From Mangrovivirga halotolerans (GTDB taxonomy: Bacteria; Bacteroidota; Bacteroidia; Cytophagales; Cyclobacteriaceae): 64,000 nucleotides of DNA. Shown one piece after another: positions 36,499-45,318 of the stretch (position 1 is the first letter of the stretch; each line of letters starts with the position of its first letter). Location of the stretch: assembly GCF_026241165.1 (NCBI RefSeq), contig NZ_JAPFQN010000002.1:62001-126000 (forward strand), read 5' to 3'. The notes under the pieces were generated by a model. It was given only the letters and a program-made list of their open reading frames with translations, made no database searches and was not told the DNA's origin. The translations under genes were made by a program, and so were the position numbers.

Positions 36499-37428
36499 TT
36501 ATCTTTTGCTATCCAATACTTCCATTACTTCTTTAACGTGATTTCTTGATTCTTCAAGAAGTTTTTTCTCATCATCGTTAAGATCAAGTTCGATAACTTT
36601 CTCGATACCATTTTTCCCTAAAATAACCGGTACACCAAGATACACGTCATCGATACCATACTCACCTTCTAACTTCACACAAACAGGGAATACTCTTCTC
36701 TGATCACGAACGATAGCCTCTACCATTTGAGCTGCTGCTGATCCTGGAGCATACCATGCTGAAGTACCCATAAGCTTAACAAGTTCACCACCACCGAATT
36801 TTGTTCTTTCGATGATCTCATCAAGTTTGCTTTTGTCAATAAGCTCTGTAACAGGAATTCCGCCGACAGTAGTATATCTAGGAAGTGGAACCATAGTATC
36901 GCCATGACCACCCATTAGAACTGCCTGAATGTCCTTTGGAGAAACATTTAATTCTTCTGCAAGAAAAGCTCTGTACCTTGCTGTATCAAGGATACCTGCC
37001 ATACCCATTACTTTCGTTCTTGGGAATTGAGAAGTAATGTGAGCCTGGTAAGTCATCACATCCAGTGGATTCGACACTACAATGATGATTGCATCAGGTG
37101 AATGCTTTACTACATTTTCAGTTACCTGTTTTACAATTCCCGCATTAGTTTCTATCAAATCATCACGACTCATACCGGGTTTTCTAGGAAGACCTGATGT
37201 AATAACAACTACATCACTCCCGGCAGTCTTTGAGTAATCATTTGTAGAACCTATAGTTCGGGTATCATACAGGTTTATTGGAGATTTTTGCCAGATATCA
37301 AGGGATTTTCCTTCAGCCACCCCTTCTTTAATATCCAACAATACTACTTCGTTAGCAATTTCTCGGTAAGCAAGAACATCAGCGCAAGTAGCACCAACAT
37401 TACCCGCTCCTACTACAGTAACTTTCAT
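36499..37428 (-). CDS. mdh: Malate dehydrogenase (LDH-like type)
   Basis: NAD-dependent oxidation of malate to oxaloacetate in the TCA cycle. The 309 residues match the LDH-like MDH class. Markers are the nucleotide-binding GAGNVGATCADVLA at the N-terminus, Asp35 in VVLLDIKEG for NAD preference, and the substrate loop ITSGLPRKPGMSRDDL with Arg residues for the dicarboxylate. VSNPLDVMTY and the catalytic His in MGGHGDTMVP follow. It is monocistronic with a shared terminator behind it. A TAnnTTTG element lies 44 bases upstream. Together with sdhCAB it supplies two TCA steps in this window. Confidence 0.96.
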   Translation of the reverse strand: MKVTVVGAGNVGATCADVLAYREIANEVVLLDIKEGVAEGKSLDIWQKSPINLYDTRTIGSTNDYSKTAGSDVVVITSGLPRKPGMSRDDLIETNAGIVKQVTENVVKHSPDAIIIVVSNPLDVMTYQAHITSQFPRTKVMGMAGILDTARYRAFLAEELNVSPKDIQAVLMGGHGDTMVPLPRYTTVGGIPVTELIDKSKLDEIIERTKFGGGELVKLMGTSAWYAPGSAAAQMVEAIVRDQRRVFPVCVKLEGEYGIDDVYLGVPVILGKNGIEKVIELDLNDDEKKLLEESRNHVKEVMEVLDSKR

Positions 37429-37471
37429 ATTTGTGTTCGGTTTAAGATAATTGTGTCATTTTTATCGCTGA

Positions 37472-37479
37472 CAAATTTA
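37472..37479 (-). promoter_or_regulatory. Putative -7 promoter box of mdh
   Basis: On the minus strand this reads TAAATTTG, identical to the sdhC -7 box. It would give a leader of roughly 35 bases. The -33 region is unconvincing. Confidence 0.4.
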
Positions 37480-37526
37480 TAAAGAAAGTACCATACTTTC
37501 AGTCTAAATCGAATGAAACACAAATT

Positions 37527-38057
37527 TTACTTGTTCTTATAAGCAAGAGCCATTGAGAAAAATCCGAAAGAAGATTGGTAAGCAAAGAACAGATCTTCCA
37601 TGAATTTATTATTCATACCAGATAAGTTCTCCATCATTTTAGCTTTTATGGTGGGTTGATTGCTAAAGATTTCGTGGATATTTATTTGAGGAATAGCGAA
37701 GATCTCTGCGGTTTCAGTCATTACCAATGCGTGATAAAGTCGCTTTTTATTTACAAGAATAGAGTTTTCCCCAAAAGTATCGGTAGCATGAATAACAGCA
37801 AGACGCTCAAATTTCCCTTTAAGATCAAGATTGAGACTGATTTTTCCTGATTTCAGGATATATAAAGCATGACTGGGATCATCTTTAAAAAAAACAGCCT
37901 CATTATGCTTATAACGTCTCAAAAACATATATGGCACAAAATTAGAAAGCTCCTCAAGGCTAAGCTCTTTAAATAAAGTCAGCTCCTTAAGAAACTCGTA
38001 CATTTCAAGTTCTTTCTCAGAATATTTTCTCTTAAAAGGATTTTTAATCTTTAACAC
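37527..38057 (-). CDS. Stand-alone cyclic nucleotide-binding domain protein
   Basis: A 176-residue cytosolic protein holding one Crp-type cNMP-binding beta-roll (about 25-145: FKELSLEELSNFVPYMFLRRY, ALYILKSGKISL, DTFGENSILVNKKRLYHALVMTETAEIFAIP). The phosphate-binding cassette GENS...R is weaker than in true cAMP receptors, where an RAA Arg contacts the phosphate. There is no C-terminal helix-turn-helix, so it is not a transcription factor of the Crp type. Its start overlaps the end of tilS by 14 bases, which implies translation coupled to tilS. Its partner and ligand are unknown. Confidence 0.82.
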   Translation of the reverse strand: MLKIKNPFKRKYSEKELEMYEFLKELTLFKELSLEELSNFVPYMFLRRYKHNEAVFFKDDPSHALYILKSGKISLNLDLKGKFERLAVIHATDTFGENSILVNKKRLYHALVMTETAEIFAIPQINIHEIFSNQPTIKAKMMENLSGMNNKFMEDLFFAYQSSFGFFSMALAYKNK

Positions 38058-39378
38058 TTAGCTGAAGTATTTTTCTTGTCTTAGAAGTTAATTTGTACCT
38101 GTTGTCAATCCGGAAACCAACTACCCACACTATCTCACCATCCGATTCGACAACCAACATCTTGCTTTTCAATGATAGCGGAATTTTGGCATCAATCATA
38201 AAATCACTCAACTTTTTTTTCCCTTTCATTCCTAAAGGAATAAACCAATCGCCCTCTCGCCAGGATCTTATTATTAATGGCTTTTTCAATTTATCAAAGT
38301 CCAAAGCTGCTATATTGGGATCTGGATTTATCTTGTATTCTTCTGAAGAAAATATAGAAGAGACTATCTTTTTGCCATGAACTTCATTTTCACCAGGAAA
38401 ATTCAACTCCATTTTAACTTCAATATCATCTTCCATTGAAAAATCAATCAACCAGTGGTTTCTATCTTTTATTATTTTTGCATTTGGTGATTCAAATATT
38501 TTGCCTGAAGAGCTTGTTATTGAAGAAAATATATCATTAACCTGACTTTCTGTGAAACCAAGCCGGTTGAAAAGATCTGATAAAAATAACTTATGATCCG
38601 GGTGATAAGTAACCCGTGATATCTCAAAAGCTTTAAAACCTTTATATTCTACTAATTCCTTTTTTATAAAATCTTTATAGCCCCTATCATAAAATGATTC
38701 CAACCTTCTGAAATATTCCATTTGAGACTTCATAGTCTCAATAAAAGAGGGATTTATTTCTTTAAATGATGGAATAACATTATTCCTCAGGTAATTTCTA
38801 TTGTATTTATCAGAATAATTGCTGCTATCTTCTCTCCAGTTTATGCCGTACTTGATAGCAAAATTTTTAATCTGATCCCTGGAGAAATTCAATAACGGTC
38901 GATAAATCCTTCCTCTTTTTTCAGGAATACCTCTTAACCCTTTTACGCCTGTGCCTTTTATTAAATTAAAGATTAAAGTCTCAACATTATCATTATGATG
39001 ATGTGCTGTCAAAATATAGTCTTTCTCTCCTAGTATATTTTCAAACCAACTATATCTCAGGTTGCGGGCTGTTACCTGCGTATTTTCACCTGTTTCAGCC
39101 GAAACCCTTAAAGTATCAAATTTCTTTACTTCGCATTTCACTCCAAGATCATTGGCTAACTGACGAACAAACTCTTCATCATTCTCAGACTCTTCTCCCC
39201 TTAATTGAAAATTACAATGAAGTAAAATAGTATTTAATCCTGCATTTACAGAAAGGTAAGCCAATACAGTTGAATCAAGCCCTCCACTACATGCAACATA
39301 GCAAACGGCATTATTTTTGAGGTCTAATGCTTGAGAAATATTCTTTATAAAATTGACAGATAGACTATCGGAAACCAT
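38044..39378 (-). CDS. tilS: tRNA(Ile)-lysidine synthetase
   Basis: TilS attaches lysine to C34 of the CAU-anticodon tRNA-Ile, an essential step that lets it read AUA. The N-terminal PP-loop ATPase motif SGGLDS is at 31-36. LLHCNFQLRGEES, the tRNA-contacting TAHHHNDNVETL and the stretch RNYLRNNVIP follow. The C-terminal substrate-recognition domain ends IRSWREGDWFIPLGMKGKKKLSDFMIDAKIP, typical of the long form. Length 444 is usual. It is divergent from the OstA-like gene across 54 bases, and its end overlaps the cNMP-domain gene. Confidence 0.95.
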   Translation of the reverse strand: MVSDSLSVNFIKNISQALDLKNNAVCYVACSGGLDSTVLAYLSVNAGLNTILLHCNFQLRGEESENDEEFVRQLANDLGVKCEVKKFDTLRVSAETGENTQVTARNLRYSWFENILGEKDYILTAHHHNDNVETLIFNLIKGTGVKGLRGIPEKRGRIYRPLLNFSRDQIKNFAIKYGINWREDSSNYSDKYNRNYLRNNVIPSFKEINPSFIETMKSQMEYFRRLESFYDRGYKDFIKKELVEYKGFKAFEISRVTYHPDHKLFLSDLFNRLGFTESQVNDIFSSITSSSGKIFESPNAKIIKDRNHWLIDFSMEDDIEVKMELNFPGENEVHGKKIVSSIFSSEEYKINPDPNIAALDFDKLKKPLIIRSWREGDWFIPLGMKGKKKLSDFMIDAKIPLSLKSKMLVVESDGEIVWVVGFRIDNRYKLTSKTRKILQLSVKD

Positions 39379-39432
39379 TGAATTAAAGAGATTCTCCTAT
39401 ATTCGTTGTAATATTGCAAAAAATACTGAACG

Positions 39433-41073
39433 ATGCTTCGTAAAAGCTTATTTTTATTATTAGCCATTTTATCTGTAACGACCCTTTCGGCACAAAAAAC
39501 TTCGAAAGACAGAGTCTTACTAAAGAACGGTGGTGACTATTTTGAATATATTGAAACCGATTCTGCAAGAGTTGGGAAATTTGTTGGTTCACCTAGAAAC
39601 CAGGTTCAATTCCATCAAAAAGATACCCGTATATTCGGAGACAGTGTTTATCAGTTTAAAGATGATAATAAAATTATCGTATTTGGAAATGTAAAAATCT
39701 TTGATGGGGATACAATCAGAATTTTTTCAAAAAAAGCTACCTACTACGGAAATGAAAAAAGAGCAGAATTGCGTGGCAATGTTCGCTTTGAGGATGGAAC
39801 CCGTAAACTCTATACTGATTACCTGGATTATGTAAGACCTGATAATCTTGCTTACTATTTCAATGATGGAAAATTAGTAGATACTTCAAATGTCCTGACA
39901 TCTCAGAAAGGATATTATAATACCATATCCAAAGTGATGAGCTTTAAAAACGATGTGGTTTTAAAAAATCCAGATTACACCTTATTTACTGATACGCTCG
40001 TCTATAATACTATCTCAAAAATAGCTAGAACAGAAAGCTTTATGACCCTGGTAGGAAATAAGGGCGATACAGTAAGTGCAGTTGAAGGTGAATACCGTAC
40101 GATTACAGGAAAAACATTTCTTAAAAGAGGAACTATAAATACCCCGGATTATATTTTAACAGGAGACGAATTGCGCTTCAATGAAAAACAAAGCACCGCA
40201 GAAGCTGATCAAAATGTGCTAATGATCAGTAAAGAAAATGACTTGATCATAACCGGGAATCATGCAAGATATTGGGATGATATAAAAAAGACACTTATTT
40301 ACGGACAGGTAGTTATGAAAAAACCTGTTGATACAGACACTTTATTAATGCGTTCAGACACCTTAATTGCCCTGGAAGGTGGCCCGAAGGAAGAAAGAAG
40401 AATCTTAGCTTATAATAATATCAGACTTTATAAATCAGATCTGCAGGGAAAAGCCGATTCTCTGGCCTATTTCACCTATGATAGTTTACTGACTTTTTTC
40501 AGGGACCCGGTATTATGGACCGGAGATAACCAAATGACGGCAGATACGATTACCGCCAGGATAACTAATAAGACTCTAGACAAAATGTTCCTGTCTAATA
40601 ATTCATTTGTTATTCAGGAAGATACTTTAATGAACTACAATCAGATAAAGGGCAAAAATATCACAGTAGATTTTTTAGATGGTAAACTGAATGATGTAAA
40701 AGTCAGAGGAAATGGGCAGAGTATTTATTTCAGAGTGAATGAAAATCTTCAGTTAGAAGGTTTGAATAAAATTATTTCTTCTGATATAAATATGACTTTT
40801 GAAAACCAAAAAATAAAAAAGTTATCTTTCCTCGGAAAACCTGAGGGCAATTTCACGCCTTCTAATAAAATGGGGACATCCCAGACCACACTTGAAGGCT
40901 TTACATGGCGTAATGAGGAAAGGCCGGACAAAGTGGATATTTTCACCTCAGTACCGAATAAAAAACCAGACGATAGCACATCTGAAGAAAACATCGAAGA
41001 GGACGGTTCTGAAAACGTAAACTCCAGAGAATTAATGGATCGCATTGAAGACCGTCAAAAAAGAGGGAATTAA
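39433..41073 (+). CDS. OstA-like LPS-transport (LptA/LptC-fold) periplasmic protein
   Basis: A 546-residue exported protein with a signal peptide (about 1-20, ending TLSAQ). Its body repeats the OstA/LptA jellyroll strand pattern many times (IIVFGNVKIFDGDTIRIFSKKATYYGN, RAELRGNVRFEDG, KVMSFKNDVVLKNPDYTLFTD, STAEADQNVLMISKEND). Bacteroidota carry such OstA-like proteins, presumed to bridge lipopolysaccharide across the periplasm. The C-terminal ~60 residues are acidic and low in complexity. It heads a run of envelope genes that leads to bamD. The start at the first ATG fits the signal peptide; the gap to tilS is only 54 bases. Confidence 0.8.
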   Translation: MLRKSLFLLLAILSVTTLSAQKTSKDRVLLKNGGDYFEYIETDSARVGKFVGSPRNQVQFHQKDTRIFGDSVYQFKDDNKIIVFGNVKIFDGDTIRIFSKKATYYGNEKRAELRGNVRFEDGTRKLYTDYLDYVRPDNLAYYFNDGKLVDTSNVLTSQKGYYNTISKVMSFKNDVVLKNPDYTLFTDTLVYNTISKIARTESFMTLVGNKGDTVSAVEGEYRTITGKTFLKRGTINTPDYILTGDELRFNEKQSTAEADQNVLMISKENDLIITGNHARYWDDIKKTLIYGQVVMKKPVDTDTLLMRSDTLIALEGGPKEERRILAYNNIRLYKSDLQGKADSLAYFTYDSLLTFFRDPVLWTGDNQMTADTITARITNKTLDKMFLSNNSFVIQEDTLMNYNQIKGKNITVDFLDGKLNDVKVRGNGQSIYFRVNENLQLEGLNKIISSDINMTFENQKIKKLSFLGKPEGNFTPSNKMGTSQTTLEGFTWRNEERPDKVDIFTSVPNKKPDDSTSEENIEEDGSENVNSRELMDRIEDRQKRGN

Positions 41074-41230
41074 TCTTAAAATCGGCAAGATATTTGCTAT
41101 AAATATAACAGAACGTTAATTTTTTTAAAAAATTGCATTTTTATAAAAAAAGTTAGTCTTAAAAATGTTTTGCAACGTTCAATATATTATATTAAGGTTT
41201 ATATAGAACATCCTATAATCAGGTTTGGGA

Positions 41231-41938
41231 ATGCGAAATTTTTTACTCTTTTCATTTACGTTTATTTTTTCTCTGTTGTGTCAGGCACAACAGCTGGAAA
41301 TCAATACTGATGAAAAAATAGCCTTCACACCTTCAGATTCTGAAAAAAATTTCCCAATAACACTATCTTCATCAAGAGTAGAAGAGCCAGTTAGAATAGG
41401 TGTTGAGATAGAATCTCATAGTATGGATTTTGATGAGGACATGAAAATTTGCTATAATGGCAGATGTATCAGTGTTTTTGAAAAATTTCCGGAATCTTTT
41501 CTAGTAATCAAAAACTCAACTGATTTTCTCAAAGTTACAGGTAAATACATTCCCGGAAATGGAGAAAAAGGCTTAAGTGATATAACTCTTAGATTCTTTA
41601 ATTTGAACAGTCCAAATACTTACGTCGAAAAGACTATCACTTTCAATAATAGCAACAACCCGGATGTTCTTTATGCAGACAGCAAACTATCTGTTGGTAA
41701 TATTTATCCAAATCCAGTGACGAATTTTGGTTATTTGAAATTCAATATTAAAGCACAAAACATCAAAGCTAAAGTTTTATTACAAAATGTATTGGGCAGT
41801 ACTATCGAAGAAATCCCCCTTAGTCCTTATGAGAACACCTTAAAGATCAGCACTGAAGGTCTTAATCCTGGTGTCTATTTTTATACTTTAGTAATCGATG
41901 ATCAGAACACCGCTACCAAAAAGTTCATCATTCAATAA
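41231..41938 (+). CDS. Small secreted protein with type A T9SS sorting domain
   Basis: I start it at the ATG at 41231 (235 residues) rather than the in-frame TTG two codons earlier, because the ATG gives a clean signal peptide (FLLFSFTFIFSLLCQAQQ). Residues about 20-150 form a beta-rich domain I do not recognise, with a pair of Cys (CYNGRC). The last ~80 residues (VGNIYPNPVTNFGYLKF, then LLQNVLGSTIEEIPL, LNPGVYFYTLVIDDQNTATKKFII) are a type A C-terminal sorting domain. The protein is therefore predicted type IX cargo anchored at or released from the surface. The preceding 157 bases are A/T-rich with no hairpin terminator. Binding target unknown. Confidence 0.82.
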   Translation: MRNFLLFSFTFIFSLLCQAQQLEINTDEKIAFTPSDSEKNFPITLSSSRVEEPVRIGVEIESHSMDFDEDMKICYNGRCISVFEKFPESFLVIKNSTDFLKVTGKYIPGNGEKGLSDITLRFFNLNSPNTYVEKTITFNNSNNPDVLYADSKLSVGNIYPNPVTNFGYLKFNIKAQNIKAKVLLQNVLGSTIEEIPLSPYENTLKISTEGLNPGVYFYTLVIDDQNTATKKFIIQ

Positions 41939-41968
41939 CATTTAACATCTTTTACACGTTTTAACACA

Positions 41969-41999
41969 TTGGTTATTTATTATTTACCGTGTATATTTG
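41969..41999 (+). promoter_or_regulatory. Bacteroidota-type promoter of bamD, near-leaderless
   Basis: TTG at 41969-41971 and TATATTTG at 41992-41999, 20 bases apart, match the TTG / TAnnTTTG pattern and the same spacing as the sdhC promoter. The ATG of bamD is at 42007, only 7 bases after the -7 box, so the transcript would have almost no leader. Confidence 0.65.
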
Positions 42000-42006
42000 C
42001 ACCCTT

Positions 42007-42822
42007 ATGAGGAAATCTTCAATTTTTATAACAGCGCTGGCACTGATAGCTATACTCACTTCTTGTTCCGAATTCAGAAAAGCACAAAAATCTGATGATT
42101 GGGAGTATAAATATCAAACAGCTCTAAAATACTATGATAAAGGCGATTATTACAAGGCAATCTTTCTTTTCGAGGAAGTTCAGCCGTATGTAAAAGTAAG
42201 GAAAGAGGGAGAGGAACTTCTTTTTAAATATGCTTATTCTTATTACCATTATAAAGACCAGTATATTTATGCTGCCTCATTATTTGAGTCTTTCTATACT
42301 ACCTATGCCAGATCTGATAAAGCTATCGAAGCTAGATTTATGCAAGCGTATTGTCTTTATAAGCAAAGTCCACAATATAATCTTGACCAGACCTATACTC
42401 TTCAAGCTATTGATCTGACTCAAAGTTTCCTAAACAAATATCCTGAAAGTGAATATGCTCCAAGGGCAGAACAAATAATAAAAGAATTAAGGGTTAAGCT
42501 TGAAAAGAAGGCGTATGAAAACGCAAAAACATATTACAGATTAAGACTTTACAAGTCTGCAATGACTGCCCTCGAAAATTTCAGACAAGAATACCCTGAC
42601 TCAAAATATTTAGAAGAAACTGAATTCCTCAAGTTAAGAGCAACATACAATCATGCTAAGCTAAGCATTCGATCTAAGCAGGAGGAAAGATATAAAAATA
42701 CTATAGATGCGTATGAAAAATTCGCAGCTAAATTCCCAAGTAGCACTTATATGAAAGAGGCTGAAAACCTTTATGAAGATGCTATTGATGAAATTAATAA
42801 ATTGAAAACACAAAATTCCTGA
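42007..42822 (+). CDS. bamD: Outer membrane protein assembly factor BamD (TPR lipoprotein)
   Basis: BamD is the essential lipoprotein partner of BamA in inserting outer-membrane barrels. I choose ATG 42007 (271 residues) over the GTG at 41989, since that GTG overlaps the promoter box and the ATG gives a standard lipoprotein signal ending LTSC with lipidated Cys20. The mature part consists of tetratricopeptide-like helices (YYDKGDYYKAIFLFEEV, YYHYKDQYIYAASLFESFYTTYA, NKYPESEYAPRAEQII, YKSAMTALENFRQEYPDSKY, YEKFAAKFPSSTYMKEAENLY). It starts the bamD-rpoZ-coaBC group with 4 bases to the omega gene, an arrangement conserved in Bacteroidota. Confidence 0.92.
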   Translation: MRKSSIFITALALIAILTSCSEFRKAQKSDDWEYKYQTALKYYDKGDYYKAIFLFEEVQPYVKVRKEGEELLFKYAYSYYHYKDQYIYAASLFESFYTTYARSDKAIEARFMQAYCLYKQSPQYNLDQTYTLQAIDLTQSFLNKYPESEYAPRAEQIIKELRVKLEKKAYENAKTYYRLRLYKSAMTALENFRQEYPDSKYLEETEFLKLRATYNHAKLSIRSKQEERYKNTIDAYEKFAAKFPSSTYMKEAENLYEDAIDEINKLKTQNS

Positions 42823-42826
42823 TATA

Positions 42827-43141
42827 ATGTCTAGAGCTGAAATTATTACCAGAGACGTAGATAAAATTGCTAAACAAACAGGCAATGTTTATAAATCAAT
42901 AAACATTATTGCCAAAAGAGCACGTCAAATTTCTACAGAAGTAAAAGAAGAATTAAATTCCAAATTAGTGGAATTTGCCAGTAGTGTAGACAATCTTGAG
43001 GAAGTATTTGAGAACAGAGAACAAATTGAGATCTCAAGATTTTACGAAAGACAACCTAAACCTTCAAAAATAGCACTTGAAGAATTTCTTGAAGGCAATG
43101 TCTACTGGAGAGATCCGGAAGATCCTCAACTTGAAATCTAA
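42827..43141 (+). CDS. rpoZ: DNA-directed RNA polymerase omega subunit (Bacteroidota type)
   Basis: A 104-residue omega-like subunit that helps assemble and stabilise RNA polymerase around beta-prime. The core helix region is NVYKSINIIAKRARQI, the equivalent of the RPB6/omega pattern (R.tAva.RArql). The acidic C-terminal tail (YWRDPEDPQLEI) is characteristic of the Bacteroidota version. Location between bamD (4-base gap) and coaBC (2-base gap) supports the assignment. The sequence is too divergent from proteobacterial RpoZ for certainty from motifs alone, but context is strong. Confidence 0.85.
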   Translation: MSRAEIITRDVDKIAKQTGNVYKSINIIAKRARQISTEVKEELNSKLVEFASSVDNLEEVFENREQIEISRFYERQPKPSKIALEEFLEGNVYWRDPEDPQLEI

Positions 43142-43143
43142 AA

Positions 43144-44346
43144 ATGTCTCTTAAAGGGAAAAAAATCATTATTGGAATAACTGGTAGTATCGCAGCTTAC
43201 AAAAGTGCGCTTCTAACCAGGTTATTGATAAAAGAAGGCGCAGAGGTGAAGATTGTAATGACTTCCTCTGCTTCTTCATTTATTACCCCCCTTACTCTCG
43301 CTACTTTATCCAAAAATCCGGTTTTAACTAAATTTGAAAAGAATGAAGGTGGCGAATGGAACAACCATGTAGAGTTAGGTATCTGGGGAGATCTCTTCGT
43401 AATCGCCCCGGCAAGTGCTAACACTATTTCCAAATGCGTAAATGGCACTTGTGACAATTTATTAATCGCAACATATCTTAGTGCTCGTTGCCAAGTGATG
43501 TTCTCCCCTGCAATGGATCTGGACATGTACCAGCATCCTTCCACTAAAAATAATATTGAAAAGCTCATTTCCTTTGGTAATATTATTATACCAGCAGGCA
43601 AGGGTGAATTAGCCAGTGGATTGGAAGGTGAGGGACGAATGGCAGAACCTGAGGAGATTTTGAAAAAAATCCAACTATTTTTTGAAAGCAAAGGTTCGCT
43701 GGAAGGGAAAAAGGTATTAATAACTGCCGGCCCGACTTATGAAAAAATAGACCCTGTAAGATTCATAGGAAACCATAGCAGTGGTAAAATGGGATATGCA
43801 ATTGCTGAAGAATGCGCAAATCATGGAGCAGAGGTGCAGTTAGTTTCAGGACCGGTGGGTCTTAAGCTAAATAATCCGAAAATTACAGTAACTCAGGTTA
43901 CTTCTGCGTTGGAGATGATGGAAGCTGCTGATTCACTGTCTGAATCATCAGATATCCTGATTTTTTCAGCAGCTGTATCCGATTATAGACCTAGTTCTCC
44001 GGCCTCATCTAAGATTAAAAAAGAATCCGCAGCCCCTCCTACTATTGATCTCACCGAAAACCCCGATATTGCCTTGACTATTGGGAAAAAGAAAAGAAAA
44101 GATCAATATTCTCTAGGATTTGCTCTTGAAACTAATGATGAAAAGGCGAATGCAGAAAAAAAATTAGAGAAAAAGAATTTTAATGCAATTGTATTAAATT
44201 CGTTAAATGATGAGGGAGCTGGTTTCGGGCATGATACAAATAAGATCTCGATTATTGCTAAAAACAAGAAACAGTTGGATTTACCGTTAAAAGATAAACG
44301 CAGCCTCGCCAAGGATATAGTTAAATATATAATAGATGATCTCTAA
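43144..44346 (+). CDS. coaBC: Bifunctional phosphopantothenoylcysteine decarboxylase / phosphopantothenate-cysteine ligase
   Basis: This catalyses two consecutive steps of coenzyme A synthesis. The N-terminal half is the FMN decarboxylase CoaC: ITGSIAAYKSALLTRLL, the active-site His in EWNNHVELGIW, and FSPAMDLDMYQHPS, where Bacteroidota have Asp in place of the classical PAMN Asn. A flexible loop ends EGRMAEPEEI. The C-terminal half is the ligase CoaB: KKVLITAGPTYEKIDPVRFIGNHSSGKMG, FSAAVSDYRP, and the Lys in SKIKKE. Length 400 is normal. It lies within bamD-rpoZ-coaBC-DUF4835, and its end overlaps the DUF4835 gene by 11 bases. Confidence 0.95.
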   Translation: MSLKGKKIIIGITGSIAAYKSALLTRLLIKEGAEVKIVMTSSASSFITPLTLATLSKNPVLTKFEKNEGGEWNNHVELGIWGDLFVIAPASANTISKCVNGTCDNLLIATYLSARCQVMFSPAMDLDMYQHPSTKNNIEKLISFGNIIIPAGKGELASGLEGEGRMAEPEEILKKIQLFFESKGSLEGKKVLITAGPTYEKIDPVRFIGNHSSGKMGYAIAEECANHGAEVQLVSGPVGLKLNNPKITVTQVTSALEMMEAADSLSESSDILIFSAAVSDYRPSSPASSKIKKESAAPPTIDLTENPDIALTIGKKKRKDQYSLGFALETNDEKANAEKKLEKKNFNAIVLNSLNDEGAGFGHDTNKISIIAKNKKQLDLPLKDKRSLAKDIVKYIIDDL

Positions 44347-45250
44347 TACGAGCATTGTGAAAATATTTTTTTTATTTCTAACTATTCTGTCAGTATCTCA
44401 CTCAGGAATTGCACAGGAATTAAATTGTCGTGTAGTTGTAGATGATCAACAAGTAGACCTCACAGACAAATCTGTTTTTAATGATCTTGAACAATCCCTG
44501 ACAAGATTTCTAAATGAATCTAAATGGACAAATGACTCCTATGAACCATATGAGAGAATTTATTGTACATTTTTAATTACTATAACTAGTAGTCCTTCAA
44601 TAGGAAATTTTAATGCCACAGTACAAATCCAGTCTTTCAGACCGGTTTATAATGCCTCTTATGAAACGAGAATTTTGAACTATGGTGATCGTGACTGGAA
44701 TTTTAGCTATACTATATCTCAACCTATTATTTTTAATCAAAATTCTTTTACTGATAACTTAAGTTCTTTACTTGCTTTTTATGCATATATGATAATTGGC
44801 ATGGATTACGATACTTTCAGTGAATCCGGTGGCTCTCCATACTTTGAAATAGCAAATCGAATAGTTAATAATGCGTCACAGCAAGGTGGTGGATGGGATC
44901 AGTTTTCTAATAACCGAAATAGATACTGGTTAGTAAATAATATGATTAGCCCACAATTTCTCCCTTACAGGGAGGCCATGTATCAATATCATCGACTTGG
45001 TTTGGATGTATTTACTGAAAATCCTGATGAAGCAAGAAGAAATATCATTGAAGCCCTGGAGAAAATAAGTGAGGTAAATAAAGTAAGTCCTAACTCTGTC
45101 TTGATTACAACTTTTCTCGATTCGAAAAGAGATGAAATAATCAATATATTTACAGAGGGTGACATGGCACAACGACGGCAGGTTTACAATTTAATGCTCA
45201 GACTGGAACCAAGTAAAAGCTCGGATTATACCCAGATAATCAGAAATTAA
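44336..45250 (+). CDS. DUF4835 family exported protein
   Basis: A 304-residue protein with an N-terminal signal peptide (hydrophobic stretch IFFLFLTILSVSHSGIAQE). The ATG at 44336 overlaps coaBC by 11 bases; a GTG at 44357 would give a tighter signal peptide and is an alternative. The body shows ELNCRVVVDDQQV, an FLNESKWTND segment, and the strand VQIQSFRPVYNASYETRILNYGDRDWNFSY. LAFYAYMIIGMDYDTFSESGG and RYWLVNNMISPQFLPYREAMYQYHRLGLD follow, all typical of DUF4835. This family sits next to coaBC and recN across Bacteroidota; its function is not established. Confidence 0.88.
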   Translation: MISNTSIVKIFFLFLTILSVSHSGIAQELNCRVVVDDQQVDLTDKSVFNDLEQSLTRFLNESKWTNDSYEPYERIYCTFLITITSSPSIGNFNATVQIQSFRPVYNASYETRILNYGDRDWNFSYTISQPIIFNQNSFTDNLSSLLAFYAYMIIGMDYDTFSESGGSPYFEIANRIVNNASQQGGGWDQFSNNRNRYWLVNNMISPQFLPYREAMYQYHRLGLDVFTENPDEARRNIIEALEKISEVNKVSPNSVLITTFLDSKRDEIINIFTEGDMAQRRQVYNLMLRLEPSKSSDYTQIIRN

Positions 45251-45318
45251 ACTAAATCATTTTTTGATATAATTTTTAATTCTCTATCTGTTATTTTGCA
45301 TAAAAGTATCTGGATAAT

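Noticed and set aside
41112-41179. GAACGTT and AACGTTC facing each other about 55 bases apart
   Set aside because: Short, far apart in very A/T-rich sequence, with no supporting stem or gene feature; likely chance.
43197-43691. A 164-codon minus-strand open frame
   Set aside because: It is antisense to the CoaC half of coaBC, which has all family motifs.
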